Origin: Pollenia angustigena
Lineage: Eukaryota; Arthropoda; Insecta; Diptera; Polleniidae
NCBI GenBank assembly: GCA_930367215.1
Contig: OV884059.1
Location: 231,507,803-231,571,802 of the forward strand
Direction of reading: 5' to 3'
DNA: 64,000 nt
The notes under the pieces are model-generated. The model searched no databases and was not told the origin of the DNA. It was given only the letters and a program-made list of their open reading frames with translations. The position numbers and the translations under genes were made by a program. Of the stretch, positions 43,701-55,700 are shown one piece after another; positions within the stretch are counted from its first letter, which is position 1, and each line of letters begins with the position of its first letter.

Positions 43701-46700
43701 TTCACGTTGTTATTCTCCTTTGAATTACATTTTTTCATGGGAGTTGTTCATGATCGCAAATATGTGAAAAGGGGAAAAATTACGAGGGAAAAATTTTTCG
43801 CGATAGGGGTGAATGAAAATTAAATTATTTCTTCAAAAAACAGAAAAAAAAATTTTTTAAGTATCGTCGTATCGACAGTAAAATATCGATATATAGGCAA
43901 AACGTATGCCCCTATTAGACGATAATATGTACTTGGTATATTGAGAGAGCTATTAGACCAGGGATGTCCAAACAAATGTTAAATGTGGTTGTATTCAGCG
44001 TGGACCTTGTAGGCGCCTTAACCGCTGTGCCGATTTAAATAAAATGTTGACACTAAGTTACCGATGGTCTGGAAAAAACAATAGGATATATAATTTTTCG
44101 TGTTCGTCTATTTGAAAAACTTTTTGAGCTAGAGCTTTCAACCTTTTTTATTTATGGTGTTTTCTTTTCTACAAAAAAATGTGACATTTTATTTAAAAAA
44201 ATGCAATTTGGTGTCTGTTTCTTAAAAATTTTGCTCCCGAAAAGGGTGAGTTTTTTAGAATAAAAGAAGCCATCCTTTTCGGAAGCAAAATTTTTAAGAA
44301 ATAGACACCAAATTGCATTTTTTTAAATAAAATGTCACATTTTTTGCAGAAAAGAAAACACCATTAGTCTTCCTGTATCAAAATGCCAAATTGAGCTAAA
44401 TTATGCGGTAGATATTTCATATACATACTATGTTCCTGGCCACACGCAATAACATCTTAACTCGATTTCGTGAAGTGCTCAGCAGAGCATTTTAAACTTA
44501 AAACCGTTGCCAAAAATCAAGGAATTTTGATTGAGCTTATACACTATCGAACTTGAGTATCAATTATTTCAACAATCAATCAGGGGCCTAATTCTGGCAG
44601 TCGTGATCGGGTACTTTCTCGATTCGGTGCAATTTTATTTCTAATTCTTTCAGTCGATATTGAGCAAATTGAAATTATTTTTTCAGTATTGTGAAATTAA
44701 TGCTTTACAACAGTGAAAAAATAATTCCGATTCGTTTAGTATAGACTGAAATAATTAGATATTAAATTGCTTTCGAATTGAGAAAGTACTCGATCACAAC
44801 TGCCAGAATCAGGCCCCAGATAATAGTTGTGGTTTGTGGAAAGAAAAAAATAAAAAAAATTAAAATTTTAAAATAAATATTTTTCCTATGTAGTTGACAA
44901 TATGTCAGTACTTTTTAAAATGCACTTACATTGTATGTATGACGTTCGTACTTTTGTTTATCTAGCTAATTATAGGTAAACATTTGAAATTTTTTTTTTT
45001 TAATTTATGTATGCATACATATGTACATATGTACGTTTATAGATAAACCACGTATGTATATATGTGTCTGTATAATCTAAAATTGTAATAACGGGTGATT
45101 TTTAAACCGATTGGGTTTGAAAAATTAAAAAAAAAACAGAAAATTTCAAAAGTAAATGAAATATTTATTTGGGGCGATAAATTTGTTCTCTTTTCTTATT
45201 AAATATTATTTGATGATATTGTTGCCTGCGGCTACCCCGTAGGTGGTCCATCCGTGAGCTCCAATTTTGGCATACTTTTTCTTACATTTCGGCCGGTATC
45301 ACACCAATGCACATAAAGTCAAATGACAATTGTTGTTGTTTTTAAATTTGAAATTCTTCAAAACAAAGACGTGTGATGTTTTTTTTTTTTTTTTGCTTAA
45401 AAAATCACCGGTACACAATTGTACGTCAAAGTCAATCAGACGTACTAGAGTGTACTTAAATCTTGCGACAAGCTTTTATATCATATAAATTGTGTAATGA
45501 CGTTAAAGTTGATAGTAAAAGTTTTAAAGCAAAAAAAAATTTTTTTTAGGTTTTAGCGCATTCAAATAAAAGTTTTTACTTTTAATTTATTTTTTACTTT
45601 TTAGCGCATTTAAATACAAGCTACTTTTTAAAAAAGATTTTTTACTTTTAATTTTTTTTTTAAATCGCATTCGTATTCTCAGAAAGCATTAAAAACTTAG
45701 TCAGCCATATTGTATCTAGAGTGACGTCACATTATTTTTCGAGTTATTCTTATACCGTGTTCAGATATACCTTTTTTATTGAGTCAATATTCGGTTAATT
45801 GACATAATTATCTTTCTGTTCACATATAAAATAAATTTGAGAGACTTTTTGTTAATTTTTGACAGTAGGTTAAGCAAGGCTATGCATATTATGGTTGGGC
45901 CTTTAGGTTTTACAAGAAAAGTAAAAGGAAAATAAATTATAAACAGTTTAAGGAGATTTATAAATTTATTATTTTAAATAGTTTTTTGTAAAATTTTAAC
46001 CCCCGTATTTATAAACGATTATTAAATTTAACAAATGTTTATTAAGGAGAGTTTTCATACAAAATTTGTTTTGTAAACCTTTATTAAATTTAAAAATTTT
46101 TTATAAATACAGTAAAAATGTTAGATGTTAATAATGGCTTAAGTCAAAATTCCGTGTTTTGAGATATTAAGGGTTTTGTCTAAAATGAATTGTGTGTTGT
46201 ATTGTGAATATTAAAAGATTAATGCGTATAGTTTTATTAATAACTAGCTGACCCGGTCCGCGTTGCTGGCCCCAAGCAAACATTAGTGTTGTATTACCAG
46301 ACGATTTAAGTTGAGCTGTAAACGAAATTTACAGCCTTTAAAATTTTCCTTCCGTAAAAACCTAAATCGGTCAAGCCGTTCTCAAATTATGCGCTTAATA
46401 GAAAAAGTGGGCGTAGAAGTAGGCGTGATACATTTTTCTTTCAATGAAAACGTAAAATGGAATAATAAGAACATTTAAAAGAAAAATTAGTCAAATCGAA
46501 GGAGCCGTTTTTTGATTTTAGGTAAATCGAAAAAGTGGGCGGGGCAACATTTTCTTTCCGTAAAAACCTAAGTTGGACCATGGCAATCATTTTAAAGAAA
46601 AAATCGTTTGAATCGGTCAAGCCGTTCTCAACTTATTCGCTTAATAGAAAAAGTGGGCGTAAAAGTGGGCGTAAAAGTAGGCGTGATACATTTTTCTTTC

Positions 46701-49700
46701 GATGAAAACGTAAAAGGGATTAATACGAACATTTAAAAGAAAAATTAGTCAAATCGATGACGCCGTTTTTTGATTTTAGGTAAATCGAAAAAAGTGGGCG
46801 GGGCAAAATTTTCTTTCCGTAAAAACCTAAGTTGGACCATGGCAATCATTTTAACGAAAAAATCGTTTGAATCGATCAAGCCGTTCTCAACTTATGCGCT
46901 TAATAGAAAAAGTGGGCGTAAAAGTAGGCGTGGTACATTTTTCTTTCGATGAAAACTTAAAGTTGATTAATACGAACATTTGAAAGAACAATTATTCAAC
47001 TCGATGGAGCCGTTTTCTGATTTTAGGTAATTCGAAAAAAGTGGGCGTAACAGTGGGCGGGGCAACATTTTCTTTCCGCAAAACCCAAGTTAGACCATGG
47101 CGATCATTTTAAAGAGAAAATCGTCCAAATCGGTCAAGCCGTTCTCAAGTAATGCGCTTAATAGAAAAAGTGGGCGTAAAAGTAGGCGTGGTAAATTTTT
47201 CTTTCGATGAAAACTTAAAGTTGATTAATACGAACATTTTAAAGAACAATTAGTCAACTCGATGGAGCCGTTTTCTGATTCTAGGTAATTCGAAAAAAGT
47301 GGGCGTAACAGTGGGCGGGGCAACATTTTCTTTCCGCAAAACCTAAGTGAGACCATGGCGATCATTTTAAAGAAAAAAATCGTCCAAATCGGTCAAGCCG
47401 TTCTCCAGTTATGCGCTTAATAGAAAAAGTGGGTGTAAAAGTAGGCGTGGTAAATTTTTCTTTCGATGAAAACTTAAAGTTGATTAAGACGAACATTTTA
47501 AGAAAAATTAGTCAACTCGATGGAGCCGTTTTCTGATTTTAGGTAAATCGAAAAAGTGGGCGTAAAAACCTAAGCTGGACCATGGCGATCATTTTAAAGA
47601 AAAAATCGTTCAAATCGGTTAAGCCGTTCTCAAGTTATGGGTTTTGCCACGCCCCTCCGCCCCAAGACCATAAATCAAAAATCAGACTTCACAGTGTCAC
47701 CCGCCTGAATATTTTGAAGATTCCCTGAAAATTTCATCAAAATCGGCCCAGCCGTTTTGGAGTCCATACGTTACATACATACACACATACACACACATCC
47801 AATTTTATATATATAGATGACATTTTATACTTGAAATTTAGCAGCGTGAAGAAGATAATAAGAATATGTAATAAAATTAAAAAGCCCTAAAGTCAACTTA
47901 AGACATTATTGTTTATTGCCACAGATATATATTTCAATATATATATGTAAATCGGCTAAGGCAAAACAGTTAAGAACACTTTCCTCCTCTGTATGTCCAC
48001 CGATTTGAACAAAATATACACCATTTAAGAGGTATTTACTCAAAGAAGTGCACAATGTATATTTTATTTAAATCTGTTCAATAATTTCAGAGTTATAAGC
48101 GTTCAAAATTGTTACTAACACAAATGCAAAATAAATAAATAAAAATTTATTTTCAATTATCAAATAATAAAAAATTAGGGGATCGATCATTCGACAAGTT
48201 TCAGAAACCGGTTTTCGAATATTTCGACTATATAAATCAGACCAGGCAAAACAGTTAAGAACGCTTTCTTCCTTTGTTTGTCAACCGAACCTGTATGGTG
48301 AGAAAAAAGGGGAAATATGGGAAACTAAATTTTTTTTTTACTTTTCTGTGCTTCATATGATAATTTTTAAATTTTCTATAATATAGAACTTAGAAACATA
48401 ATATTATATATGTAGAATCCTGAGTGAGTGATAACCTATAAAATACAAAATGCTGGTATTTTTTTTTTTCATCTGGAACTTTTTGAATTTTCGTTAATAG
48501 TCGACCTATAAAGATAAAGTTATACATTAAACTGGGTGAATAAGAACATCTAAGGGGAGCTTTTTGGTACTTTTTCGTTCAACATCTGGTAGAGTATGAC
48601 AATATATAAAGGAGACTTTTTGATACTTTTTTGTTTTTCAATTGGTATTTTTTATATTGAACTTACAAAATTAAATTAACTCACGTAGAAGATAAAATAT
48701 GAACCGGAGGTTGGCCCTCGCCAAATCGATTCACTTTGAAGGAAAATATAAATGCTAGAAACAAATAAATTCATACATATGTACTTAGATGAATTATGTT
48801 TTCTTCATATTTACAAAAAAAATTATGGTCGAATTTTGACCATTAGGCGAACACTAGTATTATTAAATACAAAATATAAGTAAAAACAAAAATTATCATT
48901 GAAAACATAAAAAGCTATTCAACAGCATTTTCAGTAAATTTAATTACACATTAAACACACCATTATATGAATAGTTTTCTTTAATTTCCAATGTGTTGGT
49001 CAAAATACCATTAGAATATGATCTGTCTTCATTATATTCTAAACACCTATCCAGAATTCAATAGTTGAACTTTGGTTCATCAGTTCGTATGCATTCAGCT
49101 TTTGCCATTGCTGTTTCAAAACCGTTATTTCTTCTGTAGTCAAATGTACCATTTGTTCTTTAATTTTTTTTTTTTACAGGGTTGCTATTATTATACATTT
49201 GTATAAACGTTTAAATGACAAAATATAATTATAGAGATTGACAGAAGTGATTTATATTGTGAAATACCAATATATAAAATGTTTAAGATTAAAAAATGCT
49301 AAATAATGCTAAATAATTTTTCAAAAATGCTGAAAATAATGCTAAATGCTATTTGAAAAATTCGTTGCTAAATCAAAATAAATAATGCTAAATTTAGCAG
49401 TGAAAGTGCTGAAAGGGTCACACTGCTCACAAGTCTTACGTATTCCATAATACATTGTGATATAGAAATCTAATGAGTTTTGTTGCCACTGTCAAAAAAT
49501 CTAATTTAACACGACAGTTTGTGTTCACACCAGAGAACCTCAAAATTCACTATTTTTGTGCATTTATTTATACGCTAAAATTTACAATAACTCTATACAT
49601 GCAAAACAAAGTTCAACGTTGGTAATTTTTACATCCTTTCGTACACATTTTATTTTTGCATTTATTCGTTTTTTATTGAAAGTGCTTTATTTGCATTTTT

Positions 49701-52700
49701 GTTGCTTACGCAATATAACACAACTGAGTAAATTCAAAAGAACACATTCTTATACTTTTGTTTACATTAACAACAACAATAAACCACTCGATGAGACGCT
49801 TTTTCCAAATTAACAACAATAAAAACAACAATAACAAAAATACATTGTACATACCCTGCAAATAATAGGACCAGTCCAAACACGCGTGTAAAGAGTAGTC
49901 CACAAGGGACCAAGACTAGTCCAAAAGTAACCCAAACGTATGGAAAAAACCTGGTCTATTTAACATTACGATGTCCTAGGAGAGGACCATATAACCCACC
50001 TTTGGACCACTAAGGAGTAGTTTTAAAACTACTCCATGGTATATAACCCACCTTTGGACCACTAAGGAGTAGTTTTAAAACTACTCCATGGTATACTCAA
50101 GAGGATTAGTTTTGAAGTCGTTTAAAAACGAAAGCATGTCGTTAAAAAACGAAGACATGTCGTCTCACTACAAACACTTTTTAACAATGACATGGTCCAT
50201 GCTTGCATTACATCGGACTAGTCCATGGAGTAGTCCATTTTATCAAAATGGGTCAGGTGGTCCAATTTTATTTGCAGGATACCTACTACTACTACTACTG
50301 TACTTTTTAAAATGAAAAAAAAGTCTGTTTCTATGGAAATTGTGTGTACCTACATATGTATGTGTGTTTAGTTTGATTTCAATTTTTTTTCTTGTACTAC
50401 ATAGTTAATGCTGAATAAATCCATGAGTAAGATTGCTTGATTTCTGGCTTTTTTGTTTGTATTTTTTTTTCTGTACCAAAACAATCATTTTCGAACCGAA
50501 CACAAAAACATCTTTATTAAAAAACGAAGCTAACGATTGTATAAATAACAAAGCACGATGTGCGTTATTTGAATGACTGCAAACCAGCAGCGAATATTTG
50601 CGGTTGAGGAAATTTCATTGTATGACCGCAAGCGAGTGTATTTGTTGCTGTTAATTAAATGCGATTTTTTTTTCAATTGAATTTTGAGGTTCTCTGGTTC
50701 ACACTTAGGGAATGGTAAATGAATTCCAAAATCGATTTTCGACTTTTCGATCGACTTTTTTTATTTCGGTTTTTGAAATCGATTAATCGAACCTCAAAAT
50801 CGATTTTAAAATCGATTTCAAAATCGTTTAAGATTAATTTGCAAACTTATGCCTTATATCACAAAGGGGGATACACCAGCATTTTTATGGCAAACTACTA
50901 GAGAAATTGAACTGAGATTTTGACAGTGGGTAGACATAACTACTTTCTATATATTTCGTGTAAAAAGTGAAAATGTGTAAATTTTGAGATGTCCTTTAGA
51001 GAAACAAGTGCATGTACATTTCACATATTAAAATTGTATTCTTGTATAGTCAGTCAGGCCTGTCACATAAATCAATTACGATCGAAAGTGGAATTGATTT
51101 CGTATCTTGCTTCACATAAAACGAAATCAATTTTGATCGGAATTGATTTCTGTGGCAAGTCTGAATGTATGGATAGTACTTCAAAGTATTATGACAATAG
51201 TTCCTGATCGTTTCCGACTGTTTATTTGCTATGTTATTATTTAGTTTTAGAAAACAAATGTTTGCATGTCGTTGATGTCAGAAAGATGCAGAGATATTTC
51301 CTTGTAATTTTGTTTTTGATAGGAAAAATTACATACTTTATGTTTAAAGTTTTATTGTGTATGCTCATAATTTATCGATTTAATTAAGATTAGCATTTAA
51401 AATTGCCAAAATTTTAATAAAAATAAAAAATCGATTTTAAAAGCCCAATAATCGATTTCAGTATAAAATCGAATACGTAAATTCGATTGCAAAAAGTCGA
51501 TTTTTTTACCACAAAATCGATTTTCGATTGGAATCGAAATCGGTTTACCATTCCCTAGTTCACACCAGAGAACTGCAAAAATCACTATTTTTGTTGATTT
51601 AATCATACGCTCAAATTTTCATTAACTTCATGCCTGCAAAAAAAAATTCAATGTTGCAACGCGTTAGTAACTTTAACATTGTTTTGTACACATTTGATTT
51701 GTGCATGCGTGAACACAATTGTGTAAAGTTAAAAGGCACAGATTCTTATACTTTTGCATTCAAGTAGTCATTGACCACTCGATGAGACGCTTTGTTAACA
51801 TTAACAACAATAACAATACATTGTACATACCAGTGTTGCCAGTAAAATTTCGAGAAAGATACATTTTAGTTTCCAAAAAGATACACTTTTCCCCAAAAAG
51901 ATACATTTTGAAAAAAAAAATTAAGTTCATTTTTAACGTTTAACATTTTTCAAGGTGCTATTAGACGGGATGTATTTTACATATCGATGGTTTTCTTCCG
52001 CAACCTCGTAACTCAAAAACAACTACTTTTCGGGAGAGACAAAAAACTTTTTTTTTACCAAATATTTGAAACTTTTTGCTATATATTCTTTTATAATCCA
52101 AGAATTAGGAAAAATTCCTATATTCCGCCAAACAAAAAAATTACAAAATTGTAAGGCGGTATTTACTGATTAATTTTCCGGTTAAAACAAAAAATCGGAC
52201 AAAATCGAGTTACGTGGTTGCGGAAGAAAACCATCGATATGTACTGTCACTTTTCTTTCCCATATGTAATTCCGTATGTATGTCAAAATTCCCATTTTAC
52301 ATACGATTCATAATTTTTGCTATCACACCTGCTTATGTTTTTGCTTATGACGTAACCTATAAATGTAAACAAAAGCTGACTTTTGTTTACGTTTCAAAAC
52401 AAACCAGCTGTTTTGTTTATGTTTGCCACAGGAAAATAGAGCGTGTTCTAATCGAAAAATTTACATATGTATGTATTTCCACATGTATTTTACACATGCA
52501 AAGTTTCATATGTATCACACGATGTGTACAACTTTTACAGATGGAAAATTTGACAGTACATATGTAAAATACATCCCGTCTGATAGCACCTTTAACATTA
52601 CATTTTTATTTCATATTAAATATATATTGTAAAGAAAATGATATCATATATTTAAATTAATTTTTATATTTATTTAAGTCAAAGATATTAGGAATGTAAT

Positions 52701-55700
52701 TTTTAAAAATTCAATAAGCAAACATTAAAATTAATTATATCTTTGGATGAATCGAAACAAACTCATTTTTGTAAAAATTAATATATGAGTTAAGTCGTTA
52801 ATACCAAGATTATATCAAAAAGTTCATAAAAATGTCCTGAAAATAAAAGATGTTCATATTTCCTCCGAACAACTTCGCACTACTTGAATTCCTCGATTTA
52901 GGTGAATCGTATCGCTCATTTGCTGCAAGACCGGCATAACTCAAAAAAATCCATTTCGAGATAAACGCATTTAAAGTTTTTGATTTGTTCTAACTACTTA
53001 GAAAAAAAGAAGACACATTCTCTTCAAACTGGGAAAGTATAAAAGATATAAAATGAATTTAATACACAATGTAAAGAAAAACAAAGCGAACAATTATGCA
53101 TCTCTAACTCCAAAATTTCATTTTTTGAGTTATGCCGGTCTTGCAGCAAATAAGCGGTATGTTGAAACGTCCTTAATGTTTTTTTCACCATTATGAAAGC
53201 TGCTATTGTATAAGTATTGAGTGAAAAATGTCAGGATTATACTTGGTACGTGAAGCCATCAAAAGATGCGGAAAATGTACCTTTCGTATCCTAATGGCAG
53301 CACTGGTACATACAGACCTCGCTTACGCTCTTTTATTTTGCGAGCGTAAAATATAATTGTTTAATGACAAACACTCTTATTCAACGGGAAAAATCGCGAG
53401 GCCTGTTTTGAGGCCTCTTAACAGAAATAATATATTTATAGTCGTGCAAGGCGAATTTATTGCATGTGGTTTTAAAAGCCCTGCTGATAACTTTTTTTTT
53501 AGCTTTATCATTGTTGGATGTAAAAATTTTGTTTATTATCTTTGTTTCTGTTTGGTTTTATTACTGTTTTCTTTAGAAAATATCAGTAATTAGAGCTCAC
53601 AATAGGCCTCGCAACCTCACATTTCACCCGCTGGGAATGTAAGAGATAAAAGTAATCTCACCAACACAATCATAATTGACACCACTAGTTTAGTTTTATT
53701 TTAATTTTTTATTTCTTGTACTACATAGCAACTGCTGAATGCCTACATGAGTAATAATTGCTTGATTTCGGGCTTTTTTGTTTGTATTTTTTTTTTCTTT
53801 GCCAAAACAATCATTGTCGGACCAAACACACAAACATCTTAATTGAAAAACGAAGCTAAACGATGGTATAAATAACAACCCTTCAAATAATAGGACCAAT
53901 CCAAACACGCGTGTAAAGAGTAGTCCACAAGGGACCAGGACTAGTCCAAAACTAACCCAAACGTATGGAAAAAACCTGGTCTATTTAACATTACGATATC
54001 CTAGGAGAGGACCATATAACCGACCTTTGGACCACTAAGGAGTAGTTTTAAAACTACTCCATGTTGTACACAAGAGGATTAGTTTTGAAGTCGTTTAAAA
54101 ACGAAAGTATGTCGTTAAAAAACGAAGACATGTCGTCTCATGGACATGGTCCATGCTTGCATTACATCGGACCAGTCCATGGAGTAGTCCATTTTATCAA
54201 AATGGATCAGGTGGTCCAATTTTATTTGCAGGGAAAGCACGATGCGCCATATTTGAATGACTGCAAACCAGCAGCGAAAGTTTGCGGTTGCGCAAGTTTG
54301 ATTGTATGTATGACCGCAAGCGAGTGTATTAAATTAAATGCGATTTTTTTGCAATCGCACAAAGCAGTTATCTGGTTCACACCATCACACAAATTATAAA
54401 CACTCACACATGAAATAAAATGCAACCCTGATCCAATGAAAAGCAGTAACGTATTCATAAAAAATTAAAATGGATTTGAAATGTATTTTAAGAAAATGAC
54501 CGACCTTGTTTATAAAACTTAATGACAACATATATTTTAATAAACATCCTTATATTTTATCGTTTAAATAAATCTAAATTAAAATCGTGCAAAGTTTAAT
54601 AAAACATTTGGCTTATGATATTATCCAATTATTTTAACATACTTATGTACGCTTCTGAATGTTTGCATTCTGATACTTAGTCAAACCTTTTTTCAATAGC
54701 ACTAGAGGTGCTATTGCACAACACGTGGAAAATTAAAGCGCATGAAAAATGGCAGGCTACACAACGCTCTTTATAAACGTATTTTTTGTCAGCTGTTTTT
54801 AATTTATTCAACATTTTTCATTTTTCGAATTTATTCTATGAGCTAAATTTCAGTTATGTATTTTATAAAGCTTTTTTGTAATAGTTCTATTCCTACAATT
54901 TTTCAGAAATGACTTTATACACTACCAGACTATTATATTGTATTTTCTATTTACATTTTACCTTAGCCTTCCCGTTGGGAAGCAATGAGGTATATTGAAT
55001 GTACATAAAAATTTACAATTATTAGACACCAGCAGAATGTAATGTATTTTCTGGCATTTTCTAACTGAAATTTAGCTCATAGAATAAATTCGAAAAATGA
55101 AAAATGTTGAATATAATATAAAGTTACCTTCGGAAGGAAATAATTCCCAGTTTCTATTTGTTAAAAAAGTTGAGTTAAATACATTCAATTTATAAAGTAA
55201 CACTATCCAGTGAGACACAAAGAATGCTGACGACGGCCGTAGCGGGCCAGAAAATGCATTACATTCTGCTGGTGTCTAATAATTGGAAATTTTTCTGTAC
55301 ATTCAATATACCTCATTGCTTTCCAACGGAAGGCTAAGGTAAAATGTAAATAGAAAATACAATATAATAGTCTGGTAGTGTATAAAGTCATTTCTGAAAA
55401 ATTGTAGGAATAGAACTATTACAAAAAAGCTTTATAAAATACATAACTGAAATTTAGCTCATAGAATAAATTCGAAAAATGAAAAATGTTGAATGTAATA
55501 TAAAGTTACCTTCGGAAGGAAATAATTCCCAGTTTCTATTTGTTTTTAATTTATTAGTATTGCGGTTATTTTATTGAACTATTTATGGTTTTTAATCCAA
55601 ATTTTTAATATTTTTAATTAGGTTTAAGTTCATTAAATTTAATTTTCATTAAATTATTTTTATGATTACATAAAAATAATTTATAAATAAAAAATAATTT

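Larger units (their letters stand above)
51566..54374. mobile_element. hAT-type MITE B (TSD GTTCACAC), two nested insertions
   Basis: A second copy of element A: CAGAGAACTGCAAAAATCAC at the left; on the right, GACCGCAAGCGAGTGTATT then a degraded TCTG tip. The flanks are GTTCACAC at 51558-51565 and 54375-54382. It is interrupted at 51831-53305 (hAT MITE) and 53879-54233 (CCTGCAAATAAT MITE). Outside the inserts it aligns with A over ATTGCTTGATTTC, AACAATCATT and GTATAAATAACAA segments. Confidence 0.82.

Noticed and set aside
53357..53593. A small gene at 53357-53593
   Set aside because: No motif; it lies in the part of hAT-type MITE copy B not shared with copy A, and shows no splice or promoter evidence.
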